A stretch of 64,000 bases of DNA, from the NCBI RefSeq assembly GCF_000384315.1, contig NZ_ARVW01000001.1, positions 124,001 through 188,000 of the forward strand, in the 5' to 3' direction. The notes under the pieces are model-generated. The model had not been told where the DNA came from. It made no database searches and was given only the letters and a program-made list of their open reading frames with translations. The stretch is from Amycolatopsis nigrescens CSC17Ta-90 (lineage in GTDB: Bacteria > Actinomycetota > Actinomycetes > Mycobacteriales > Pseudonocardiaceae). Positions 39,246 through 48,361 of this stretch are shown one piece after another (the stretch's first letter is position 1; the number at the start of each line of letters is the position of its first letter). The translations under genes and the position numbers were made by a program.

Positions 39246-42198
39246 CCCCGAGCGCCCGTGCGGTCAGGGTGGCCAGGTGCACCGGTTCCCGGTCGGTCAG
39301 CTGCCTGATCTGGGTGCGGCAGCTGAACCCGTCCGCGTGCACCACCGTCCCGCCGCCCGCCGCCCGCACCGCGGGCAGCAGCTCCTGCTCACCGCAGGCC
39401 ACCGAGACGTCGTAGTTGCCGCGCTCGAAGCCGAAGTTACCGGCCAGCCCGCAGCAGCCGCCTTCGAGCACGTCGACCTCGCCGGCGACCGCACCGAGCA
39501 GTTCCCGGTCGGCGGCGAAACCGAGGTCGGCGTGCTGATGGCAGTGCACCTGGGTGAGCACCCGCTCGGCTGCGGGGGCACGACCGCGACGCACGAAGTT
39601 TTCGCCCACCTGCTCGGCGAAGGTCCGCACGCACGCGGCCAGAGCCGGCACGCGGGGATCGTCGGGCAGCAGTTCCGCGGCGTCGGTGCGCAGCATCGCG
39701 GTGCAGCTCGGTTCCAGTCCGATCACCGGGATCCCGCGCTCCAGCCAGGGTTCCAGCACGTCCAGGGTGCGCAGCAGCTTCTTGCGCGCGGTCGAGAGCT
39801 GTCCGGTGCTGTACCAGGTCAGTCCACAGCAGACCGGTTTGGCCGGCAGGTGCACCTGGTGGCCCAGCTCCTCCAGCACGGCCACCGCGTCCCGCCCGGT
39901 GCCGGGATCGAAGTGGTTGGTGAAGGTGTCGGGCCAGAGCACCACCGGTTCTCCCCCGGCTTCTCCCCCGGCGCGGCCGCGCCACCAGCCGCGCAGGGTC
40001 TGCCCGGCCAGTCGCGGGATATCGCGCTCGGCCGCGATTCCGCCCACCCGCTTGAGCAGCGGGGCCAGCGGTGAGCCGGTGACCGCGTTGACCGCACGCG
40101 GCAGCAGTGCCCCCGCCCGCAGCCAGCGGGGCAGCGCGCCCATGCCGTAGTGCGACATCGGCCTCGGGCGGTTTTCGTAGTACCTGCTGAGGAACTCGGT
40201 CTTGTACGCGGCCATGTCCACGCCGACCGGGCAGTCCGTCTTGCAGCCCTTGCAGCCGAGGCAGCCGTCCAGCGCCTCCTTGACCTCGGGCGAGCGCCAA
40301 CCTTCGGTCACCACCTCCCCGGCGAGCATCTCGAACAGCAGCCGGGAACGGCCGCGCGTCGAATGCTGCTCCTCACCGGTGGCGCGGTAGCTGGGGCACA
40401 TCACGCCGCCGGAGGGGGCGAGGCATTTGCCGACGCCGACGCAGCGGCGGGTCGCCGCGGCGAAGTCCCCGCCATCGGCGTGCAGCGCCAGCCGCGCGCG
40501 GGTGGGCAGCACCGGCGGGGCCACCAACGGCCGCAGGTCGGCGTCCAGCGGCGCCGGGTCCACCACGCGACGGGGGTTCATCCTGCCTTCCGGGTCGAAG
40601 GCGGACTTGAACTCGCGGAAGGCGCTGATGATCTTCGGCGGGAACATCTTCGGCAGCAGTTCCGCGCGGGCCTGCCCGTCCCCGTGCTCGCCGGACAGCG
40701 ATCCACCGTGCGCCACCACCAGATCCGCCGCCTCGGTCAGGAAGCTCCGGTACCGCTGCCGGGCATCCGCGGCGGTGAACGGGAAATCGATGCGCACGTG
40801 CAGGCACCCGTCGCCGAAATGGCCGTAGATCGCGCCGCGCCTGCCGTGCCCCTCCAGCAGTTTTTCGAACTCCCGCAGGTACTGCCCGAGCCGCTCCGGC
40901 GGCACCGCCGCGTCCTCCCAGCCCGACCACGCCTCCGAACCGTCCGCCAGCCTGGTCGCCAGTCCCGCGCCCTCCTCCCTGATCCGCCACAGGGCACGAC
41001 GGCGAGCCGGGTCGGTGACCACCAGCGCGCTGGCGCCAACCTGCGGCGCCAGCGCCGCCACCTGCCTGGCCCGTTCGGCGGCCTCTTCCTCGGTGTCACC
41101 ACCGGTTTCGAGGTAGAGCCATGCGTCCCCCGCGGGCAGCCCGGCGTCGGCGGCCGCGGCACCGCGGCGAGCGCGCAGGGCCGCCACGATCTGCCCGTCG
41201 ATGCCCTCCACGGTGAGCACCGGCAGGTCGCGCAACGCGGGCACGGCGTCCGCGGCGCTCACGTTGTCCGCGAAGCCCAGCACCGCCATCGAGCGCACCG
41301 CGGGCGCGGCCACCAGGTCCACGGTCGCGCTCAGCAGGGTCGCGCAGGTGCCCTCGCTGCCGACCAGCGCCCGCGCCAGGTTCCGGCCGTTTTCCGGCAG
41401 CAGGGCGTCCAGGTTGTAGCCGGAAACCCGCCGCGGCAGGGCGGGGAAGGCGGCGCGGATCAGGTCGGCGTCCCGTTCGGACAGTGCGGCCAGCTCGCGG
41501 TAGAGCGCGCCGACCCTGTCCTCGCGGGCGCACCGCCGCGCCAGCTCTTCCTCGCTGGTGGGACCGACTTCGAGCACGGTGCCGTCCGCCAGCGCGATCT
41601 CCAGCGAGCGCACGTTGTCTGCCGTCTTTCCCCAGGCCACCGAGTGCGAGCCGCAGGCGTTGTTGCCGATCATCCCGCCGAGCGTGCACCGGCTGTGCGT
41701 GGACGGGTCCGGGCCGAAAGTCAGGCCGTGCGGTGCGGCGGCGGCCCGCAGCTGGTCGAGGACGAGGCCGGGCTGCACCCGTGCGACGGCGCGCGCCGGG
41801 TCGAGTTCGAGCACCTGGTTCAGGTGCCGGGTGAAGTCGAGGACGACCGCGGTGTTCGCCGCCTGCCCCCCGATGCTGGTGCCCGCGCCGCGCGGCAACA
41901 CCGGCAGGCCCCGCTGCGCGCAGACGTCGAGCGCCGCCAGCACGTCGGCGTTCGAACGCGGCGCCACCACCGCGATCGGCACGTGCCGGTAGTTGGACGC
42001 GTCCGTGGAGTACATCGCGCGGGTCGCGTCGTCCACCCGCACCTCGCCGGCGACCACCCCGGACAGCGCGCTCTCCAGCTCGTCGATTTCCCTTGCCGCA
42101 GCCACCAATTCGGGCTCCCGTCTGCTTCGGACTCCGTCGCCGGCGCGCGATCCGGTCTTTACGAACGCCGCCATGGCACCTACCGTGGTCTGCCACAT
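39223..42198 (-). CDS. FAD-linked, 4Fe-4S dehydrogenase (YdiJ/D-2-hydroxyacid dehydrogenase type)
   Basis: The protein of about 991 residues joins a GlcD-like FAD domain and a Fe-S/CCG domain. The FAD part has VLPRGAGTSIGGQAANTAVV and GPDPSTHSRCTLGGMIGNNACGSHS, then YGHFGDGCLHVRI and SLSGEHGDGQAR. The Fe-S part has GCLGCKGCKTDCPVGVD and CVGVGKC..CPSY clusters, then KPVCCGLTWYSTGQ and EGGCCGLAGNFG (CCG motifs). This is the E. coli YdiJ layout, a D-2-hydroxyglutarate dehydrogenase. ATG 42198 follows GGAGGGG; ATG 42174 is an alternative, favoured if the -35-like TTGACA at 42226-42221 is used. It faces an HOT-type enzyme that would make D-2-hydroxyglutarate. Confidence 0.87.
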   Translation of the reverse strand: MWQTTVGAMAAFVKTGSRAGDGVRSRREPELVAAAREIDELESALSGVVAGEVRVDDATRAMYSTDASNYRHVPIAVVAPRSNADVLAALDVCAQRGLPVLPRGAGTSIGGQAANTAVVLDFTRHLNQVLELDPARAVARVQPGLVLDQLRAAAAPHGLTFGPDPSTHSRCTLGGMIGNNACGSHSVAWGKTADNVRSLEIALADGTVLEVGPTSEEELARRCAREDRVGALYRELAALSERDADLIRAAFPALPRRVSGYNLDALLPENGRNLARALVGSEGTCATLLSATVDLVAAPAVRSMAVLGFADNVSAADAVPALRDLPVLTVEGIDGQIVAALRARRGAAAADAGLPAGDAWLYLETGGDTEEEAAERARQVAALAPQVGASALVVTDPARRRALWRIREEGAGLATRLADGSEAWSGWEDAAVPPERLGQYLREFEKLLEGHGRRGAIYGHFGDGCLHVRIDFPFTAADARQRYRSFLTEAADLVVAHGGSLSGEHGDGQARAELLPKMFPPKIISAFREFKSAFDPEGRMNPRRVVDPAPLDADLRPLVAPPVLPTRARLALHADGGDFAAATRRCVGVGKCLAPSGGVMCPSYRATGEEQHSTRGRSRLLFEMLAGEVVTEGWRSPEVKEALDGCLGCKGCKTDCPVGVDMAAYKTEFLSRYYENRPRPMSHYGMGALPRWLRAGALLPRAVNAVTGSPLAPLLKRVGGIAAERDIPRLAGQTLRGWWRGRAGGEAGGEPVVLWPDTFTNHFDPGTGRDAVAVLEELGHQVHLPAKPVCCGLTWYSTGQLSTARKKLLRTLDVLEPWLERGIPVIGLEPSCTAMLRTDAAELLPDDPRVPALAACVRTFAEQVGENFVRRGRAPAAERVLTQVHCHQHADLGFAADRELLGAVAGEVDVLEGGCCGLAGNFGFERGNYDVSVACGEQELLPAVRAAGGGTVVHADGFSCRTQIRQLTDREPVHLATLTARALGVSGTGSG

Positions 42199-42222
42199 AG
42201 TGGTTGCCCCTCCCACATAGTG
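42194..42222. promoter_or_regulatory. Direct repeats between divergent dehydrogenase genes
   Basis: CCACATAGTG appears at 42194-42203 and 42213-42222, 19 bases apart centre to centre. The core CACATAGTG is nearly symmetrical. Next to it on the minus strand is TTGACA (42226-42221). The copies cover the start region of the FAD/Fe-S gene and are likely regulator sites, possibly for one of the IclR proteins. Confidence 0.55.
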
Positions 42223-42270
42223 TCAATGGCCGGGGCGTCGCCACCCATCACCGATGATTGGAGCCCGTCG

Positions 42271-43545
42271 ATGGAGCCGGACATCCACCGCAACGAGAGC
42301 GTGTTCACCTGGGCAGCACCCCCGCTGAAGTTCGGCGCGGGCGCGCTCGACGAGATCGGCGCCGAGGCCGCGGCGACCGGCGCGACCTCCTGCCTGGTGC
42401 TCACCGACCCCGGGGTACGGGAGACCGGGATTCCCGACCAGGTGCGGCACAGCCTCACCGCGGCCGGGCTCAAGGCCGAGGTCTTCGACCAGGTCGGGGT
42501 CGAGCCGACCGACCAGAGCATCGCCGAGGCGATCGCCTACGCACGGGAACAGGAGTGGGACTGCTTCGTCGCGGTCGGCGGCGGTTCGGCCATGGACACC
42601 GCCAAGGCGGTCAACCTGCTTACCACCCACCCGGGTGAGCTACTGGATTTCGTCACCCCGCCGATCGGGGGCGGAAAGGCGCCGTGGCTCCCGCTGAAGC
42701 CGCTGATCGCGGTGCCCACCACGGCCGGCACCGGCTCCGAGTCGACGACCATCTGCGTGATCGACTTCCTCGGCCTGCACCTGAAGGCCGGGGTGAGCCA
42801 CCCGAAGCTGCGCCCATCGCTCGCGGTGGTCGACCCGCGCACCCTGCTCACCCTGCCTCCGGAGGTGACCGCGGCCAGCGGGATGGACGTGCTGTCGCAC
42901 GCGCTGGAGAGCTACACGGCGATCCGCTACGACGCCAAGGCCGCACCGCCGGAACCGATGCGCAGGCCGGCGTTCTGCGGCTCGAACCCGATCAGCGACG
43001 TGTGGTGCGAAATGGCGCTGAGCCTGGTCGGCAAGCATCTGCGGGCCGCCGTGTGCAACGGCCGCGACCTGCACGCACGGACCCAGATGGCGCTGGCCTC
43101 CACCTACGCCGGCACCGGGTTCGGCAACGCGGGCACCCATCTGCCGCACGCGAACGCCTACCCGGTGGCCGGTGCGGTCAAGGACTACCGGGCCGCCGGC
43201 TATCCCGCGATGCCGATGGTCCCGCACGGGCAGGCCGTCTCGGCCACCGCCGCCGCGGTGTTCCGCTGGACCTACCCCGCCGACCCCGCCCGGCACCTCC
43301 GTGCGGCGGAACTGCTGTCGGGGCAGACCTTCACCAGGACCGACGGCGCGGACGCGCTGGCCGGGGTGCTCACCGAGCTGATGGCGGACATCGGCATGCC
43401 CTCCGGGCTGCGCAGCTTCGGCTACGGCGAGCAGGACATCGACACCCTGGTGGACGGCACCCTCAAGCAGACCCGCCAGCTGGCGGTGGTGCCGCGGCCG
43501 CTGGACAGGGCGGCCGCCGAACGGATCTTCCTGCAGTCCCTGTGA
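42271..43545 (+). CDS. Iron-type alcohol dehydrogenase, hydroxyacid-oxoacid transhydrogenase-like
   Basis: The 424-residue protein is an iron-containing ADH. NAD-site features are VAVGGGSAMDTAKA and AVPTTAGTGSESTT. The metal ligands are an Asp and His residues in ASGMDVLSHALESYTAI and further on in HLPHANAY and PMVPHGQAV. The insert RPAFCGSNPISDVWCEMAL and the YAGTGFGNAGTHLPHANAYPVAG block match mammalian and bacterial HOT (ADHFE1), which transfers hydride from 4-hydroxybutyrate to 2-oxoglutarate, giving D-2-hydroxyglutarate. ATG 42271 follows GGAG. A role on another small hydroxy acid or isethionate cannot be excluded. It is followed by an MHS transporter. Confidence 0.85.
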   Translation: MEPDIHRNESVFTWAAPPLKFGAGALDEIGAEAAATGATSCLVLTDPGVRETGIPDQVRHSLTAAGLKAEVFDQVGVEPTDQSIAEAIAYAREQEWDCFVAVGGGSAMDTAKAVNLLTTHPGELLDFVTPPIGGGKAPWLPLKPLIAVPTTAGTGSESTTICVIDFLGLHLKAGVSHPKLRPSLAVVDPRTLLTLPPEVTAASGMDVLSHALESYTAIRYDAKAAPPEPMRRPAFCGSNPISDVWCEMALSLVGKHLRAAVCNGRDLHARTQMALASTYAGTGFGNAGTHLPHANAYPVAGAVKDYRAAGYPAMPMVPHGQAVSATAAAVFRWTYPADPARHLRAAELLSGQTFTRTDGADALAGVLTELMADIGMPSGLRSFGYGEQDIDTLVDGTLKQTRQLAVVPRPLDRAAAERIFLQSL

Positions 43546-43569
43546 CCGCCCTAGCCGAGGAGCACGGAC

Positions 43570-44940
43570 ATGACAGGAACACCGGACAACGCACAGAAGG
43601 AACAAAAGAATCGCCGCGAACTGCGCACCGTCGTCGCCTCCAGCATCATCGGCACGACCGTCGAGTGGTACGACTTCTTCCTCTACGGCACCGCGGCCGG
43701 CACGGTCTTCAACACGCTCTACTTTCCCAGTGACGACCCGCTGATCGGCACGCTGCTGTCGTTCACCACCTTCGCGCTCGGCTTCGTGGCGCGGCCGATC
43801 GGCGGCCTGATCTTCGGGCACATCGGGGACCGCGTCGGCCGCAAGAAGACACTGGTGGCGACCATGCTCATCATGGGCGTGGCCACCTGCGCGATCGGCC
43901 TGGTGCCGACCTACGCCTCGATCGGCGTGGCCGCCCCGATCATCCTGGTGCTGCTGCGGCTGGCCCAGGGCGTTGCCATCGGCGGCGAATGGGGCGGGGC
44001 CGTGCTGATGTCGGTCGAATACGCCCCTCGCGGCAAACGGGGGCTGTACGGCAGTTTCCCGCAGGTCGGGCTGGCACTCGGGCTCACCCTGGGCACCGGG
44101 GTGTTCGCCGGCCTGAACGCCGCGATGAGCAGCACCGCCTTTCTCGCCTGGGGCTGGCGGATCGCGTTCGGCCTGTCCGCGATCCTGGTGCTGGTCGGGA
44201 TGTTCATCCGGCTCAAGGTGATCGAGACCCCGGCGTTCCGGAAGATGGAGGAGCACAAGGCCAAGGCCACCGTGCCGGTAGTGGAACTGGCCAGGAACCC
44301 GTTGTCGCGCAGGCATGTGCTGCTGGGCATGGGCAGCAGGCTGAGCGAGGGCGTCGCCTTCAACACCTGGGCGGTGTTCGCAATCTCCTACGGCACCGGG
44401 ACCCTCGGTATGCAACGGCAGCCGCTGCTGCTCGGGGTGATGGCCGCGGCGCTGGTGATGCTGGCGTTCATCCCGGTGTTCGGCCGGGCCTCGGACCGGT
44501 TCGGCCGACGGCGGGTGTTCACCGCCGGCGCGGTGCTCACCGGAGTGGTGAGCTTTCCGGCACTGGCCATGCTGCACACCGGGCATCCGCTGGTGACCGG
44601 GATCGGGATCGTGGTGGTGCTGGGCGTCTGCTATCCGATGATGTACGGGCCGCAAGCGGCGTTGTACTCCGAGCTGTTCCCAACTCCGGTCCGCTGCACC
44701 GGCATCTCGTTCGTGTACCAGTTCTCCGGGATCTTCGCCTCCGGGCTGACCCCGCTGTTCCTGTCCTACCTGGTGGGCCAGGCCGGCGGCGGTTACGGGC
44801 TGGTGCTGGCCTACCTGTTCGTGGCGACCGCGATCAGCGCGGTGTGCACCCTCGCCATCCGGCGCCGCGACCTGTTCACCGAGGACGTCGATGCCGGGCA
44901 CGAACAGCTGCGGAATGCCCGGAATGCCACTGCTGCCTGA
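43570..44940 (+). CDS. MFS transporter, metabolite:H+ symporter (MHS) family
   Basis: The 456-residue protein has twelve helices and the MHS-type start VVASSIIGTTVEWYDFFLYGTAAG. The MFS loop motif is GHIGDRVGRKKTL; RLAQGVAIGGEWGGAVLMSVEYAP and SELFPTPVRCTG are further family marks. MHS members import dicarboxylates, proline, shikimate and other small acids by proton symport. It follows the HOT-type gene by 24 bases in the same direction, so it is likely the importer for its substrate. Convergent with pta, with a strong hairpin between. Confidence 0.9.
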   Translation: MTGTPDNAQKEQKNRRELRTVVASSIIGTTVEWYDFFLYGTAAGTVFNTLYFPSDDPLIGTLLSFTTFALGFVARPIGGLIFGHIGDRVGRKKTLVATMLIMGVATCAIGLVPTYASIGVAAPIILVLLRLAQGVAIGGEWGGAVLMSVEYAPRGKRGLYGSFPQVGLALGLTLGTGVFAGLNAAMSSTAFLAWGWRIAFGLSAILVLVGMFIRLKVIETPAFRKMEEHKAKATVPVVELARNPLSRRHVLLGMGSRLSEGVAFNTWAVFAISYGTGTLGMQRQPLLLGVMAAALVMLAFIPVFGRASDRFGRRRVFTAGAVLTGVVSFPALAMLHTGHPLVTGIGIVVVLGVCYPMMYGPQAALYSELFPTPVRCTGISFVYQFSGIFASGLTPLFLSYLVGQAGGGYGLVLAYLFVATAISAVCTLAIRRRDLFTEDVDAGHEQLRNARNATAA

Positions 44941-44949
44941 ACCAGTTTC

Positions 44950-44987
44950 CACCGGAAGGCGGGTGAGCCCTCACCCGCCTTCCGGTG
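44950..44987. terminator. Perfect 18-bp hairpin shared by two convergent genes
   Basis: Two 18-base arms starting CACCGGAAGGCGGG pair perfectly around a 2-base loop. The right part is also the last codons and stop of pta, so the coding end doubles as the bidirectional terminator. Confidence 0.85.
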
Positions 44988-45999
44988 CGCAGCCGAGTGC
45001 CTGCACGGCGCTGACCACGGCCATGGTCTCGATGTCCTCCGCCGAGCAGCCGCGCGAGAGGTCGTTCAGGGGCAGCCGGAGGCCCTGCAGGACCGGGCCG
45101 AGCGCGGTCGCGCCGCCGAACCGCTCGGCGATCTTGTACCCGATGTTCCCGGCGTCCAGATTGGGGAACACCAGGATGTTCGCCTGTCCCGCCACCGCCG
45201 AGCCCGGCGCTTTCGCGGCCCCCACCGCGGCCACGACGGCGGCGTCGAGCTGAAGTTCACCGTCCACCACCAGTTCCGGTGCGCGCCGGCGCACCAGTTC
45301 CGTCGCCGCCCGCACCTTGTCCACGCTGGCGTGGCTGGCACTGCCCTGCGTGGAGAACGAGAGCATCGCGAGCATCGGGTCCGTCTCGGTGAGGGTACGG
45401 AACGAACCCGCGGTGGCGACCGCGATGTCCGCGAGCTGGGCGGCGTCCGGGTCGGGTACCACCGCGCAGTCGGCGAACGCGACCACCTTGCCGCCGGCGA
45501 GCATCATCAGGAACAGGCTGCTGACATTGGCCACCCCGGTCCGCAGCCCGACCACCCGGAGGCCGGCGCGCAGCACGTCCGCGGTCGGCCGCGTCGCACC
45601 GGCCACACAGGACTCCAGCAGGCCGGCCCGAAGTGCCGCTGCGGCCAGGTACAACGGGTCCCGTTCGGCGGCGGGCAGCCCGGCGGCGCGGCGTCCGGCG
45701 AAACCGGCGCGCAGGGCCTGTGCCACGTCCTCGCGCACGGCCAGGACCCCCGTGTCGGACACCAGCTCGGCGGGCAGGCGGACGCCGAGCGACTCGGCCG
45801 CGGCGCGGATTCGCGCGGCGTCACCGATCAGCCGGGGCCGTACCAGGCCGGCCTCGTGCAGCCGCAGCGCCGCGGTGATCACCCGTTCGTCGGTGGCGTC
45901 CGGGAGCCCGATGCGCAGGCCACGACCGGCGATCCGCCGCCGCCATCCGGCGAGCAGTCCAGCCGCCGGGCTGCCTTCGGGTTCGGTCACCGCGCTCAT
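44971..45999 (-). CDS. pta: Phosphate acetyltransferase
   Basis: The 342-residue protein is the short Pta type (catalytic domain only). Family blocks: [93 protein letters not shown] and [32 protein letters not shown]. It turns acetyl phosphate and CoA into acetyl-CoA and phosphate. No acetate kinase is near, and Xsc, which makes acetyl phosphate, is encoded about 10 kb downstream, so it most likely serves C2-sulfonate use. Divergent from an IclR gene with shared operators. The ATG at 45999 sits directly after a GGAGG with GGGGG further upstream. Confidence 0.92.
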   Translation of the reverse strand: MSAVTEPEGSPAAGLLAGWRRRIAGRGLRIGLPDATDERVITAALRLHEAGLVRPRLIGDAARIRAAAESLGVRLPAELVSDTGVLAVREDVAQALRAGFAGRRAAGLPAAERDPLYLAAAALRAGLLESCVAGATRPTADVLRAGLRVVGLRTGVANVSSLFLMMLAGGKVVAFADCAVVPDPDAAQLADIAVATAGSFRTLTETDPMLAMLSFSTQGSASHASVDKVRAATELVRRRAPELVVDGELQLDAAVVAAVGAAKAPGSAVAGQANILVFPNLDAGNIGYKIAERFGGATALGPVLQGLRLPLNDLSRGCSAEDIETMAVVSAVQALGCAPEGG

Positions 46000-46022
46000 C
46001 CTCCAGCCCCCATCGATCTATT

Positions 46023-46109
46023 CCATAATATAGAAGCTACTTCCAACTTCGGAACCTAAGCCAGGGCGTGCCCGCTGTCAACGAGCGGGTAAGCTACTTC
46101 CAACATGTG
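46023..46109. promoter_or_regulatory. pta promoter and IclR-type operators
   Basis: Minus strand: TTGACA (46081-46076), 17 bases, TAGGTT (46058-46053), driving pta. Around it: TTCCAACTTCGGAA (46041-46054, palindromic ends), TTCCATAATATAGAA (46021-46035), CTTCC..GGAAG (from 46098) and a 14-base direct repeat AAGCTACTTCCAAC (46034-46047 and 46091-46104). These TTCC/GGAA dyads are typical of IclR-family sites and sit between pta and iclR. Confidence 0.72.
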
Positions 46110-46126
46110 ACAGGAAGGAGCCGGCC

Positions 46127-46915
46127 TTGAGCACAACCGCCGAGAACGGCCGCGTGGTCGGCGCCCAGACCGTCGCCAGGGCGTTCGCCGTGCTGCGGCT
46201 CTTCCGGGACCATCAAGGCGATCTGGGGGTCGGCGCCGTCTCGAAGGAGCTCGGGCTCAACCTCAGCACCACGCACCGGATCGTGCGGGCGCTGGTCGCC
46301 GAGGGCTACCTGGCGCAGAACGAGGAGAACGAGCGGTACTACCTGGGCACCGCCGCGCTGCTGCTCGGCCAGGCCGCGCATCACAACTTCGGCCTCGACG
46401 TGGTGTACCCGGTCCTGCAGGAGCTCGGGAACGTCACCGGCGAGTCGGTCAACCTCGGTGTGCTCGCCGGCGACTCGGCCGTGGTGGTGGAGCGGATCGA
46501 GTCCGCGCAGCCGCTCCGGTTCACCCAGCCGCCGGGCACTCGGGTGCCGCTGCACGCGTCCTCGATGGGCAAGGCGCTGCTGGCGTTCAACCGCGAGGTC
46601 GAGGTCCGCACCCTCAAGGGCGTCAGCCGGCTCACCCGGATCACCGCCAAGACCCACGCGACCGCACGAAGCCTGCGGTCCGACCTCGAGGCCATCCGGG
46701 CCCGCGGCTGGAGCACCGACGACGAGGAGTCCACCATCGGCGTGCGCTGCGCCGGTGCGCCCATCTGCGACAACGCCGGAGTGGCCAGGGCGGCGATCGC
46801 GGTGCAGGCCCCCGCGGTGCGGGTGCCGGACGAGCGTTTCGACGAGCTCGGCCCGCTCGTCGCGTCGGCGGCCAAGGAGATCTCGGCACTACTGCCGCCC
46901 GGGCACAGTTTCTGA
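46127..46915 (+). CDS. IclR-family regulator of the pta/transporter genes
   Basis: The 262-residue protein has the IclR head (VGAQTVARAFAVLRLFRDH, AVSKELGLNLSTTHRIVRALVAEGYL) and the effector domain with VPLHASSMGKALLAF and ARGWSTDDEESTIGVRCAGAPI. The TTG at 46127 is well placed after GGAAGGAG. It lies between pta and the SauU-like transporter, and both have TTCC..GGAA dyads at their promoters, so it probably represses or activates both. It ends inside the end of the convergent transporter gene. Position suggests an analogue of the regulator of sulfoacetate genes. Confidence 0.9.
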   Translation: MSTTAENGRVVGAQTVARAFAVLRLFRDHQGDLGVGAVSKELGLNLSTTHRIVRALVAEGYLAQNEENERYYLGTAALLLGQAAHHNFGLDVVYPVLQELGNVTGESVNLGVLAGDSAVVVERIESAQPLRFTQPPGTRVPLHASSMGKALLAFNREVEVRTLKGVSRLTRITAKTHATARSLRSDLEAIRARGWSTDDEESTIGVRCAGAPICDNAGVARAAIAVQAPAVRVPDERFDELGPLVASAAKEISALLPPGHSF

Positions 46916-48229
46916 CTCCTCCGACGGCGGCAGCGCGTTGGCCGGGTCGATCCGGAGCGCGGTCAGCCCGCCCACCAGCAGCAGCCCGGCGGACACCAGG
47001 AACGAGACGACCCAGCCGCCGGTCCGGTCCACCAGCAGGCCGAAGATCGCCGGCGACAGCACCCCGGCGAGGCCGAAGCCGGTGTTCATCACCCCGCCCG
47101 CGGTACCGGCGTGCTCGGGCGCGAGGTCCATCGGGACGGCCCAGAGCACCGGGTTGGTCATCTCCAGGAAGAAGAACGCGAGCGCCAGGCAGACCGTCAC
47201 CAGCACGAGCTGGTGCACGAACAGGGTCGGCAGCACGAACAGGAACGAGCCGAACAGGCCGCACACCAGCACCGAGCGGCGGGCCAGCCGCAGGCTGCCG
47301 GTCCGCCGCAGCAGGCCGTCGGTGAGCACCCCGCCCAGCACGTCGCCGATCACGCCGGCGACCAGCACCAGCGCGCTGAACAGGGCGAACTTCGACAGCG
47401 CCAGGCCGTAACTGCCGGCGAAGAAGGACGGGATCCAGCTGAGGTAGACCCAGAGCATCCATCCGTAGCAGAAGTCGACGAAGGTCAGCGGCAGCACTCT
47501 GCGCAGCAATGCACGCCATGGCACCGGCGGCCGCACGTCGGCCCGCTGGTGCGCGGAAAGTTCCGCCAGTTCGGCCTCGGTCATCCGCGGGTGGTCGGCT
47601 GGCCGGTCGCGGTAGCCCCGCACCCAGGCCACCGCCCAGCACAGGCTGACCGCGCCGAGCAACCAGAAGGACGCGCGCCAGTCGAACAGCGCGATGATCC
47701 CGGCGACGACGAGTGGTGCGACGGCGTTGCCCAGCCTGGCGAAGGCGTGCGTGATGCCCTGCCCGAAGCCGCGCTGATCGGCGGGCAGCCAGCGCGCCAT
47801 CGCCTGGGTGGCCCCGGGAAAGGCGGCGCCCTCGCCGAAACCCAGCGCGAGCCTGGCCGCGAACAGGGTGGCCAGTCCGGTGGCGAAGCCGGTGCAGGCG
47901 GTGGCCACCGCCCAGACGACGCCGACGATCGCCAGCAGCCGGCGCGGTCCGATCCGGTCGGCGAGCACCCCGCCGAAGATCTGGAAGAACGCGTACGGGA
48001 TCGCGAACGCGGACATCACCAGGCCGAGCTGGGTGTTCGACAGGCCGAGGTCCTCGCGGATGAACGGCGCCGCGGTGGAGATGTTCACGCGATCGACGTA
48101 GGTGATGAAGTACATGCCGCACAGCAGGAGCAGCACCCGCCCGCGTACCCGGCCCCGGAAGGCCGTCAGCACCCCGCCTCGCCCCGCCGGACCGGACCGT
48201 CCTGATCGCGCTTTCGCTTGCTGGACCAT
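46889..48229 (-). CDS. MFS transporter, SauU-like anion:cation symporter
   Basis: The 446-residue protein has twelve helices in the ACS-family style: LLLLCGMYFITYVDRVNISTAAPFIREDLGLSNTQLGLVMSAF, then FGGVLADRIGPRRLLAIVG and ALGFGEGAAFPGATQAMARWLPADQRG. Members import glucarate, phthalate or sulfoacetate (SauU). The assignment to sulfoacetate rests on the divergent SauS-like gene and on Xsc/Pta close by. ATG 48229 is preceded by GGTGAG. The gene has its own promoter and an IclR-type palindrome just downstream of the start of transcription. Confidence 0.85.
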   Translation of the reverse strand: MVQQAKARSGRSGPAGRGGVLTAFRGRVRGRVLLLLCGMYFITYVDRVNISTAAPFIREDLGLSNTQLGLVMSAFAIPYAFFQIFGGVLADRIGPRRLLAIVGVVWAVATACTGFATGLATLFAARLALGFGEGAAFPGATQAMARWLPADQRGFGQGITHAFARLGNAVAPLVVAGIIALFDWRASFWLLGAVSLCWAVAWVRGYRDRPADHPRMTEAELAELSAHQRADVRPPVPWRALLRRVLPLTFVDFCYGWMLWVYLSWIPSFFAGSYGLALSKFALFSALVLVAGVIGDVLGGVLTDGLLRRTGSLRLARRSVLVCGLFGSFLFVLPTLFVHQLVLVTVCLALAFFFLEMTNPVLWAVPMDLAPEHAGTAGGVMNTGFGLAGVLSPAIFGLLVDRTGGWVVSFLVSAGLLLVGGLTALRIDPANALPPSEESETVPGRQ

Positions 48230-48280
48230 CGAACTCACCACCCTGTGAGGTGCCCGACGCGGGCACTGTGGTTCAGGCAT

Positions 48281-48339
48281 ATTCCATTAATTGGAATCGA
48301 ATGCCAGATAACGCTAGGTCTGGACTCGTGGCGTGTCAA
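48281..48339 (-). promoter_or_regulatory. Promoter and IclR-type operator of the SauU-like gene
   Basis: Minus strand TTGACA (48339-48334), 17 bases, TAGCGT (48316-48311). Just downstream is the palindrome ATTCCA-TTAAT-TGGAAT (48281-48297), where a bound IclR protein would block transcription. The half-site TTCCA is also repeated in the pta/iclR gap. Confidence 0.77.
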
Positions 48340-48361
48340 CCGTCACACCGCCGCCGCGCCG

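Noticed and set aside
40150..42270. Long open frame ahead of the transhydrogenase gene on the plus strand
   Set aside because: It is the antisense shadow of the FAD/Fe-S dehydrogenase: rich in Arg, Gly, His and Gln with no domain. The real gene starts at 42271.
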